Source: Deltaproteobacteria bacterium
GTDB taxonomy: Bacteria; JADJOY01
NCBI GenBank assembly: GCA_016713535.1
Contig: JADJOY010000010.1
Coordinates: forward strand, 62,001-126,000
Direction: 5' to 3'
DNA length: 64,000 nucleotides
The position numbers were made by a program, and so were the translations under genes. The notes below the pieces were generated by a model that saw only the letters and a program-made list of their open reading frames with translations, searched no databases and was not told the origin of the DNA. Of this stretch, positions 53,315 through 62,483 are shown piece by piece (the stretch's first letter is position 1; each line of letters begins with the position of its first letter).

Positions 53315-54736
53315 ATGCGCACTCGCCCCACGCCCCTCGGCCCCGTCGAGCTCACCCGGCTCCTGCTCGGCGCGCTGCTCGCGCTGGCGCTGGTGGCGCC
53401 GATGCTGCCGGCGGACGCGGTGTGGGGGATCCAGTGGCTCGGCTTCGCGCCGCTCTGGGTGCAGCTCGCCGGCGCGGGGGTGGTCGGGGTCGCGATGTGG
53501 CCGGCCGCGAACCGGTGGATCCGCGAGTCCGGCGCGCGGCTCCTCGAGCGCATTCCGCCCGCCGCGCGCGGGCTGCTGACGCTCGCCGGCTTCGCCGCGC
53601 TGGTGACGGCCTTCTGGCGGCTGCGCAGCCGCACGCTCTACGGCGACGGCGCCTCGACGATCGACATCCTCACCAGCGGCGGCCCGACCATGAACTGGAA
53701 GGAGCCGCTCGATCGCTTCATCACGGCGCACGTGTTCCGGGCGCTGCGCGGACACGGATGGACGGCGGCCGACGCGATCGCGGCGGTGAGCGTGGCCGCG
53801 GGCGCCGTGTACCTGGTGGCGGTGTGGGGGCTGGCGCGCTCGCTCGCGGCGACGTCCGGCGCGCGGCGCTGGGTGACGGCGTTCCTCCTCACCACCGGCG
53901 CCATGCAGCTCTTCTTCGGCAACGTCGAGAACTACAGCCTGCTCGGCGCGGGCATCGCGCTCTACCTGTGGTCGGGGAACGCCTACCTGCGCGGGCGGGT
54001 GCCGTTCGCGCTGCCGTGCTTCGTGCTCGCCTGTACGTCGTGGATCCACCTCTCGGCGCCGTGGCTCGGGCCGACGCTCGCGGTGCTCCTGGTGCTGCGG
54101 GTGCTCGGCGAGGAGGCGGCCGACGGCGCGTGGCGAGCGCGGCTGCGCGAGGGCTGGGTGGCGGACGGCCTGCGCCAGGGCCTCGCGGGGACGGTGGCCG
54201 CGGCGATCCCGACCGCGTTCGCGGTGTGGCTCGGCTCGCGGGTGATCGGCAGCGAGGGTGGGATCTCGATGGGCCGCTTCGGCGGCGGCGACGGCAAGCT
54301 CTGGGTGCCGCTCTTCGAGATCACCAGCCCCTTCGAGAAGTTCACGATGTTTTCGCTCGCGCACTTCGTGGCGGTGGCGAACGAGGTCGCGCTCCTCGCC
54401 GGACCCGCGGCGATCGTGTGCCTCGCGTGGGCGACGCTCGGCCGTGTGGGGGGCCGGGGGAGGCGCCGCGAGGTGATCTTCCTCGCCTCGTGCGTGGCGA
54501 TGACACTCGCCTACGTCTTCTTCTTCAACCCCGACATGGCGGTGCTGAATGTCGGGATCTTGAACGAGTGGGATCTCTTCTCGTTGCCGGCGCCGCCGCT
54601 CGCCGCGCTCGCGGCCGTGGTGCTCACCCAGGTGGAGACCGATCCCGAGCGCCGTGGTCAGGCCGGCCTGCCGGCGGTGGTGCTCGCGGCGGTGCTGAGC
54701 GCTGCGTGGATCCTCCACAACGCGCGGGTGATCTGA
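53315..54736 (+). CDS. polytopic membrane protein, GT-C glycosyltransferase-like
   Basis: 473 residues with about ten hydrophobic helices. Between helices there is TLYGDGASTIDILTSGG, an early acidic loop as in GT-C enzymes, and LFFGNVENYSLLGAGIALYL, resembling the FGxxExY helix of PMT-like proteins. The C-terminal helices end in AAVLSAAWILHNARVI. If GT-C, it would use a polyprenyl-phosphate sugar on the periplasmic side. The family is assigned by topology and two motifs only. Confidence 0.6.
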   Translation: MRTRPTPLGPVELTRLLLGALLALALVAPMLPADAVWGIQWLGFAPLWVQLAGAGVVGVAMWPAANRWIRESGARLLERIPPAARGLLTLAGFAALVTAFWRLRSRTLYGDGASTIDILTSGGPTMNWKEPLDRFITAHVFRALRGHGWTAADAIAAVSVAAGAVYLVAVWGLARSLAATSGARRWVTAFLLTTGAMQLFFGNVENYSLLGAGIALYLWSGNAYLRGRVPFALPCFVLACTSWIHLSAPWLGPTLAVLLVLRVLGEEAADGAWRARLREGWVADGLRQGLAGTVAAAIPTAFAVWLGSRVIGSEGGISMGRFGGGDGKLWVPLFEITSPFEKFTMFSLAHFVAVANEVALLAGPAAIVCLAWATLGRVGGRGRRREVIFLASCVAMTLAYVFFFNPDMAVLNVGILNEWDLFSLPAPPLAALAAVVLTQVETDPERRGQAGLPAVVLAAVLSAAWILHNARVI

Positions 54737-55538
54737 GCGCGCGACGCGCGCCCCTCCCACGGTTGATCCCGAGCACCCCGGCTCGGAGGGCCTGGCGACG
54801 GGGGATGGAACCCCCGTCGCTACGAGGTCTTCGCAGCGCGGGGGGCTCCGTCCCCCCGCGCTGCTCCGACCGGGGGCGGACCGCCGGGAGGCGGTCCCTC
54901 CGAACCGATGCGGGGAACGACGGAATGGGCGACGCGCGCGCCTCCCACGGCTGGTCCCGAGCGCCCCGGCTCGGAGGGCCCGGCGACGGGGATGGAACCC
55001 CCGTCGCCGAGGTCTTCGTAGCGCGGGGCTCCGTCCCCCGCGGTGCTCCGACCGGGGCGGACCGCTGGGAGGCGGTCCTCCGAACCGGTGCGGGGAACGA
55101 CGGAATGGGCGGCGTCGCGCCTCCCACGGCTGGTCCCGAGCGCCCCGGCTCGGAGGGCCTGGCGACGGGGATGGAACCCCCGTCGCTACGAGGTTTTCGT
55201 AGCGCGGGGCTCCGTCCCCCCGCGCTCTCCGACCGGGGCGGACCGCCGGGAGGCGGTCCCTCCGAACGGTGCAGGGAACGACGGAATGGGCGACGCGCGC
55301 GCCTCCCACGGCTGGTCCCGAGCACCTCGGCGCGGAGGGCCTGGCGACGGGGGATGGAACCCCCGTCGCTACGAGGTCTTCGTAGCGCGGGGGGCTCCGT
55401 CCCCCCGCGCTGCTCCGACCGGGGGCGGACCGCCGGGAGGCGGTCCCTCCGAACCGGTGCGGGGAACGACGAAAGGGGCGGCGCGGGGGCCAGCGCCTAT
55501 CGCCGGGCGCGCGACGCGTGGCCCTCCCGACGCGGGGA
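54737..55538. repeat. array of four ~180-190-bp hairpin-rich repeats
   Basis: Units begin near 54782, 54971, 55150 and 55332 (spacings 189, 179, 182). Each holds several inverted repeats: GACGGGGG-atggaa-CCCCCGTC; GCGCGGGG...CCCCGCGC around ctccgt; GGACCGCC-ggga-GGCGGTCC (like family B); and the phrase GGGAACGACGGAATGGGCG. G and C run lengths vary between copies. A family A hairpin follows near 55501-55530. No gene; long open frames here are accidental. Confidence 0.9.
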
Positions 55539-56045
55539 TCACCAGTCGAGGGCGCGCGAGATCGACATCACGAGGCTCTCGGCGCCCGGGTTGTGGTCGG
55601 AGAGGCCGCCGTTCGAGACGTGGAAGTAGCTCAAGCCCACCCACGCGAGCTCGTGGACCGGATGGCTCACCTCGACGCCGGTGCGGAACACCATGGTCGA
55701 GCCCAGGTCCTCGGATGCATCCGGCCGGAAACCCGCGAGCGCGATGCTCGGCGTGACGAAGATCTCGTCGGCGATGATCGGTAGCTCCGCGAGGACCCCG
55801 CCGTAGCCGAGCAGCGAGCCGCTGGTGGTCGCGAGGAACCCGAGGAACGGCTTCAGCAGCCACAGCCCGAGCCCCGCGCGGTACTCGGCGGAGAACGCGG
55901 CGCGGGTGTCGTGGGTCTCGACCTCGCCACGCTGGAAGTCGAACGCCCCGACGCTCATGACCAGCTCGTCGGGCGCGCCCTCGGCGCGGGCGACGCGAGC
56001 GCCCACGGCCAGCATCAAGAAGACCCCGCCGACGACACGGACCAT
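55539..56045 (-). CDS. PagL-like lipid A 3-O-deacylase / acyloxyacyl hydrolase family protein
   Basis: 168 residues. Signal peptide ending ARVARA, then an eight-stranded beta-barrel pattern of alternating residues. The catalytic triad of PagL is in place: His142 and Ser144 in YFHVSNGG, Glu156 in NPGAESLV. It sits in the outer membrane and removes the 3-O-linked acyl chain from lipid A, altering the LPS surface. The start is uncertain: the ATG at 56045 gives a good signal peptide but lacks a clear ribosome-binding site. Confidence 0.78.
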   Translation of the reverse strand: MVRVVGGVFLMLAVGARVARAEGAPDELVMSVGAFDFQRGEVETHDTRAAFSAEYRAGLGLWLLKPFLGFLATTSGSLLGYGGVLAELPIIADEIFVTPSIALAGFRPDASEDLGSTMVFRTGVEVSHPVHELAWVGLSYFHVSNGGLSDHNPGAESLVMSISRALDW

Positions 56046-56152
56046 GGCGGGCCGACACGGATGGGTCACGAGAGCTTGGCGGTCCGAACGCGAGGCTGGC
56101 GTTCGTACCACGGAGTGCACCCCAAGACCATCGGCCATGCCCCACGCCACGC

Positions 56153-56860
56153 TCAGCCGAGCCGCACCGGCGGATCCGATGGCGCGTGGGTCGCGATCGT
56201 GGACGCGAACGAGCCGTCGATCCGCCACCAGCCGAACCAGGCCCCCGAGGCGCGCGCCACGACGGCGCCGAACCGCTCCCACGACGTCCCTGGCAAGCGC
56301 GTCACCGGTGGCGGCTCGACTTCGACGTCCCGCGTGTCGAGCCGCAACCCTTCGCCGAGTGCCTTGAGCACGCTCTCCTTCGCGCTCCACACCAGCGTGA
56401 CCCACCCCGCGCGCGTGGCCTCGTCCGCTACTCGGTCCACCCAGGCGAGCTCACCTTCGGTGAAGAAGTCGCGCTCGAAAGCCCGTGCTCGCGACTCGAT
56501 CTTCTCCAGATCGCAGCCCACGGGCCGGCGAAGCGGCGACACCGTACACATCGCACGGCCGCCGGTGTGCGAGAGCGAGATCTCGATGGGTAGCCGCTGG
56601 CCACTCGACCAGGCGGTCGGGGCGCCGCTCTTCGCCGGGCGGATCTCGACGTGGCGCGGATCGAGCTTGGGCTCGTCGAGGGCGCTCGCCACCGCCTGCT
56701 TGGCGGTGAAACGGCCGAGCCGCCAGTCCTTGATCCGCTTGCGCACCTGGAAGCGCGCGAGCAGCTCACGCTCGCGCGCCGTCAACCATTCGTCGTCCAC
56801 CGGCACCTCGGTGGCGTCGGCGACCCAGTAGCGCACGGGCGCGGCCCCGGACAGGCTCAC
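56153..56860 (-). CDS. 4'-phosphopantetheinyl transferase (Sfp-type)
   Basis: 235 residues. Motifs: LSHTGG (96-101), GCDLEKIESR with magnesium ligands Asp117 and Glu119, and WSAKESVLKAL (158-168) with the Lys/Glu pair. It transfers phosphopantetheine from CoA to carrier proteins. The GTG start overlaps the TGA of the carboxylase gene (GTGA). It is the last of three genes with a PKS and an acyl-CoA carboxylase, so its natural target is the carrier domain of that PKS. Confidence 0.9.
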   Translation of the reverse strand: MSLSGAAPVRYWVADATEVPVDDEWLTARERELLARFQVRKRIKDWRLGRFTAKQAVASALDEPKLDPRHVEIRPAKSGAPTAWSSGQRLPIEISLSHTGGRAMCTVSPLRRPVGCDLEKIESRARAFERDFFTEGELAWVDRVADEATRAGWVTLVWSAKESVLKALGEGLRLDTRDVEVEPPPVTRLPGTSWERFGAVVARASGAWFGWWRIDGSFASTIATHAPSDPPVRLG

Positions 56861-59800
56861 GCCGGCGGCGCCTCGAAGCGCCGGATGCCGCGCTCGACCG
56901 CCTCGATCAGGTAGGGCCTGAGACGCTCCGGCGCGAGGATGTGGTCCAGCGACCCCACCTCGAGCGCCCGGTGGATGCTGTGGATGGTGTCGAACTCGTC
57001 GGCCACCTCGCCGAGCTTCTGCGAGTGCACCGTCCGGTGCATCTCGTCGAATCCGGCTCGCAGCCGCGCCTTCTCGGCGGCTGCCGCCGCCGCGATCCGG
57101 TCCTCCATCGCGGTGATGCGAGGGTCGCGGCGGGTGCGCGCCTCGACGTCGCCGGCGAACACCACCGCCGCCGCGGGCGCACCGCCGATCACCGACGCGA
57201 ACGAGCCTTCCACCGCCGCGATCTCCAGGTTCTCGTTGAGCGTGCCCGAGAACACCACGTAGGCACCCCCGTGGTAGCGCGACACCACGCAGAACACCAT
57301 CGGGCCGCGGAAGTTGACGACCGCGCGACCGATCTCCGCCCCGTACTCGAGTTGCAGCTCGCGCATCGACTCGGGTGAACCGTCGAAGCCCGACAGGTTG
57401 GCGAGGATCACCACGGGCCGGTTGCCGCTGGCGGCGTTGATGGTGCGCGCGATCTTCTTCGACGCGCGCGGAAAGAGCGTCCCGGCCGTCCACTTCTCGG
57501 GTCCGTCGGCGGGCAGGAACCCGAACCTCGGCAACGGGTGCGACTCGATGCCGATGAGGCACACCGGGAAGCCGCCGAGGTGAGCGTCCCACACCACGCC
57601 GATCTCGGCGTCCCGCATCGCGCTCCAGCGCTCGAGCGGGGGGTGGTCACCGTCGATCACCGCCTGCATCACGCTGCGGATGTCGAACGGCAGCTTGCGA
57701 TCCGGATTGCGCTCGGCCGAGAAGATCTCCCCCACCTCGGCGAAGATCCCGCCCTCCACCAGGCGGTGCGGGAACGAGCGCACGTCCCGATCGTGCGGGT
57801 CGGAGGTGGCGGCGCGACGCGGGAAATGCTCACCGGGAGCGACGTACGTGTGCTCGTAGTGGCGGAACAGGATCTGCGCCGCCTCGCCGACGTCGCGCGC
57901 CCAGTACTGCGCCTGTCCGTTCGGCCCCATGATCCTCTCGTAGCCGCCGATGCCGAAGTTGTCCTCGGCCGAGACGCTCCCCGAGTAGTCGAGCGCCTGC
58001 TTGCCGGTGAGCACCATCGCGGCCTGCGGAGTCATGATGAGGATTCCGCGGGTGTGGAGGAGCATGGTGGCCTCGGCGTTCCAGTACGGCTGCGCGCCGA
58101 CGTTGATGCCGTTCACCACCACGTTGACCTCGCCCCCCGCCTGGGTGAACTCGATCAGCCGCCTGAGTGTCAGGGCGATCCAGTCCATGTTCTCGGTGCC
58201 GCTCTCCATCGAGATCTTGGCCCCCGCCGAGATCGGGAACCACTCGAAGGGAACGCCGAGCTCGGCGGCCAGCGCGAGCGCCGCGTTGATCCGCCGGCAT
58301 TCGGGCTCCGCCACCGCGCCCATCGCGTTGCTGGGGTCGCCGAGGGCGATCACGCGGGTCATCCCCTCCGGGTGCTTGGCCGTGAAGTTGCGGATCACGC
58401 CCACGACCACGTTCGCGTGGTTCTGGCCGGGGGGGCGGCGGACCTCGACGAGCCGCTCGCCGCTCTCGTCGAGGTCGTGCTCGACGAACTCGCCGGGAGG
58501 CACCTCGGCGCGCGCCGAGTCGCGAGGCGGCGTCAGCCTCTCGAGGACCTCGTACGGATACGCCAGTCCCCGCTGGCGCATCCGCACGACCTTGCGTGCG
58601 TACTCGCTGAGCGGCTCGAGCGGGCGCGTCGGCACCGCGGCGGTGGTGATGCTGAGCCCGGCACCGCGCGGATTCGAGATCCGGATGACGCGGTCGACGG
58701 GGATGGCCGAACCCGGCTCGGGGATCCTCACGCGGACCGCGACCTGTTCGAGCCCGAGCCCCTGTGTGGCGGGGGCGAGCCCGTGGACCACGGTGCTCAG
58801 CTCCTCGGCGGGGAGCAGGAGCGGCGGCCACACGTGCAGCAGCACGCGGTTCCAGTTGAGGCGCTCGCGCGGCGGCCTCTTCCACTGGAAGCGGCGGATC
58901 GCGGCGAGCGCCTCCATGAGCATCCGCTCCAGATAGGGAAGCTGGGTCACGCGCCCGGACGCGTCGCGGATCGGCGTGAGGTCGCGGACCTCGGCGACGG
59001 CGAACAGGCGCTCGTCCTTGGGATTGGAGCGAGCCACGGCGTGGAACAGGTAGACATCGTCCGCGGACGGGGGCCGCTCGCGGTCGAAGTTCTCGAACCG
59101 CCACAGGTGCATCCGCTTGCCCATCATCGGGTGCAGACCGCGGTGCAGACGCTCCTCGTGGTAGCCAGCCTCGCCGGGACGGAAGGTGAAGTGCTGGACG
59201 CCACCCTCGCCGCGACCGCCGTCGCTCTCGCCCATCGTCACGACGATCCGGCGAATCGGACGCGGCAAGGAGGCGGCGTCGACCCAGCGCTCCAGCTCGG
59301 CCGAGGTGGCGTCCGCGCTCGCCGGCCGGTCGCTGCGCCAGCCGAAGAAGTCGATCACCAGGTCCTCGTCGGCGGGGAACCGGCTCACCCGCGGCACCAG
59401 TCGCGCGAGGACCTCGCCGAAGGCCGAGTAGTCGGCGTGCGTGGCGAGCACGTGGATGCGCTTGCCCTCGTGCAGGTAGGACGTGGTCGCGAGGCACACG
59501 TCACCCTCGTCCTCGCAACCGACCGGCCCGACCTCGCGGATCCGGTAGTAGCGCCGGACCAGCACCTCGAGCATCAGGCGGCGCAGCTCGCGCTCCGCGC
59601 TCGCGAGGCGGTGCGCGAACACGCGCACCAGCGGCTGCGGACAATCGACCAGCGCGGCGATGCGCACATCACGGTCCACCGCGCCCGGCTCCGCCACGAG
59701 ACGAGCGAGGTGGTCCTCCATCTCGGCGTACACCGCGTCGCGGGCACGTTCGAAAAGCGGCTGGTCGAAGAACCGGTAGCGCGCCTCGCGGGCCACGTCC

Positions 59801-62440
59801 GCGATCGCGGGGAATGCGCTCTGGGTCACCGCGACGAGGTCGTCGAGGATGCGCCGGAAGCCGTCGCCGACGAGCGGTCGCAGCTCGTCGAGGCGGCCGA
59901 GGCGCTGCTCCAGGACGTGCAGCACCACCTGCGCCTGCGCCTCGAATCGCTGGTGAGACTTGAAGATCCTGAGCAGCGCTTCCTCGAGCGCCGCGGTGCG
60001 CGTGAGCGACTCGACGCCGAAGTGACCCAGGGCCCGCCTCAGCCGGTCCAGGAACGCGTTCGGCAGACCGCGACCCGCATCCTCGAGGGAGCGCATGAAC
60101 GTGAACAGGTACTCCTCGCTGCGCGGCGCCTCGGCCACGTCCGGGTCGTCGGGCGGCGGCTCGCGGCGGAAGAGCGAGCACAGGTCGGCGAAGATCGCGA
60201 GGATCTCGTTCTCGCGAGCGAGGTGGCGCGCCGGACCGCCTTCCAGATCACGGCACACCACCGAGCGCTCCAGCGAGAGGCGCCGGGCCTCCGCGGGATC
60301 GACGTCGTAGCCGAGCATCAGGCGACGCGTGTCCTCCAGGTTGCGCACGCAGCGCAGCTCGGCCTCGTCGAGCCCTGGGTCGTGGGTCTCGAGCACCTCC
60401 CACGAGATCGGACCGGCGCTCGACTCGTCGTCGCGCGACGCGAGCGGCTCGAGGACCAGGAGCGGCATCCCGGCGCTCACCTGGACGTTGGCGACCACGA
60501 GCACCTCGGCGACCCGCCCCGCCATCGGCGCGAGCACCGGCATCTCCATCTTCATCGCCTCGAGCACGGCGAGCTTCTCGCCGGCGCGGACCTCGCGACC
60601 GACCTCCACCGCGAGCCCGAGCACCACCGCCGGCGCGGGCGCGCGGACCACGCCCGCGTCGTCGCGGGCGATGCGGTGCGCCGTGCCGCCGATCTCGACC
60701 ACGACGTCGGTACCGTCCACCATCGACACCACGCGGTGGCGCGCGCGTCCACAGCGAAGCCAGCACTCGTAGGGGCCGGCGCTCTCCACCGCCACCTCGA
60801 CGCGACGCCCTCCCACCTCGACGGCGAACCGATCCGGGTCGAGCTGATGGACGCCGAGCTTGTAGGCGTGCCCGCGATAGCGCAGGTCGACCACGTGCCC
60901 CGGCTGCGCCTGCACCGCGGACGCCCACGCGACGCCGAGCGGAAGAGATCCTTCCGCTCGCGCGCCAGCTCCGTCTCGTGGACCGCCAGCGCCGCCTGCA
61001 CCATCGCGAGCGCCGCAGGCGGGAGGTGGCTTCAGGAGCTCGTCGACGACGCGATCGACCCAGCGATTGTCCGCGCGCGCGCCTCGCGAAGGTCCGGGTA
61101 CGGAGCAAGCGCTGCAGGAACGCATGGTTCGTCGCGCCGCCGCGAACCAGCAGCAACGTGTCGGCGAGCGCGCGTTCGATGCGGGCGAACGCCTCCGCCC
61201 GGTCGTGCCCCCACGCCACGACCTTGGCGAGCATCGGGTCGAACTCCGCCGCGACCGGATCACCCTCCGCGACGCCGCTGTCGATCCTGAGCCCCGGCCC
61301 GGTCGGCACCCGGAACGCCGCGACCGTACCCGGCGCCACCGCGAAGTGGCGCGCCGGGTCCTCGGCGTTGAGCCTCACCTCGACCGCGTGGCCGCTCACC
61401 TCGGGCGGCTCCCCGGCGAGCTTCAGGCCGCGCGCGATCTGGACCTGGAGCTTCACCAGGTCGAGCCCGGTGGTGAGCTCCGTCACCGCGTGCTCCACCT
61501 GCAGGCGTGCGTTCACCTCGAGGAAGCTCACGCGGTGGGTGGCCGGATCGTAGAGGAACTCGATGCTGCCGACGTTCTGATAGCCCGCCGCGGCGGCGAT
61601 CCGCTTGGCCATCCCGCGCAGCGCACGGTCCTGCTCCTCCGCGAGCACGGGCGACGGCGCCTCCTCGACGAGCTTCTGGTGGCGGCGCTGGATGGTGCAG
61701 TCGCGGGTCCCGACCGCCCAGGTGTGGCCGAAGGTGTCGGCGACGAGCTGGACCTCGACGTGGCGCGCGCCGTCCACGGCTCGCTCCAGGAACACCGAGG
61801 CATCGCCGAAGGCCATGGCCGCCTCGCGGCGCACGCGCTCGAACGCGGCGGGCAGCTCGTCGGGAGTCGAGACGAGACGCATCCCGCGTCCCCCGCCGCC
61901 GATGCGCGCCTTGAAGAAGAGCGGGAAGCCGAGCCGCTCCGCGTGGACCCGCGCCGCGTCCAGGCTGTCCACCGAGGAGCCACTCCAGGGCACCACCGGG
62001 ATGCCGCAGCGCTCGGCGAGGCGTTTGGCCTCGACCTTGTCGCCGAGAAGGCGCATGGCGCTGACGGGCGGACCGATGAACACGAGCCCCATGCGCGCGC
62101 ACAGCTCCGCGAACGCCACCTGCTCGGCGACGAACCCCCACCCAACCCACACCGCCTCCGCGCGCGTCTCGCCGAGCGCGTGCTCGAGCGTGGCGAGGTC
62201 GAAGTAGCGGCTCTTCCACTGCCCATCCTTCGGATCGAGGAAGCTCGACGGGCCGAGGTCGAAGCGCTCGTCGGCCTCGCGAACGAAGCGCGCCCCTTGA
62301 TCGACCGACGTGTGGAGCGCCACCGTGACGAGACGCCGTGCGGGCGGCGACCCGTGCGATAGCTCGCGCGCGGCGTGAATGAAGCGCATCGCCGGCTCGC
62401 CGCGGTCGACGATGGCGATACGCGTGAACTCGTGGACCAT
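56857..62440 (-). CDS. single-chain eukaryote-type acyl-CoA carboxylase (several frameshifts)
   Basis: About 1860 residues when repaired. Biotin carboxylase comes first (VWVGWGFVAEQ, IPVVPWSGSS and KARIGGGGRGMRLV, about 98-190). Then the biotinyl domain with EAMKMEMPV, a central region of about 700 residues resembling the ACC central domain (FTFMRSLEDAGRGLPN, HLWRFENFDRERPPS, REVRDLTPIRD-like AEVRDLTPIRD). Last is the carboxyltransferase (MVLTGKQALDYSGSV, VVILANLSGFDGSPESM). The order BC-BCCP-central-CT on one chain is the eukaryotic layout; most bacteria use four separate subunits. The ATG at 62440 has GGAGAGGG upstream. At 60930-61110 four frame changes occur (after FLQRLL, before DNRWVDRVVDELL, after KPPPA and before LGVAWASAVQ). 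It should make malonyl-CoA for the adjacent PKS. Confidence 0.82.
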
Positions 62441-62483
62441 GGTCCCTCTCCCCATCCGGAGCGCCGGTGACGGCGCTCGGCGG

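Noticed and set aside
50833-55629. 1598-codon plus-strand frame
   Set aside because: Runs antisense through the dehydrogenase-like gene, out of frame through the GT-C-like gene and into repeats; product-like features are all on the other frames.
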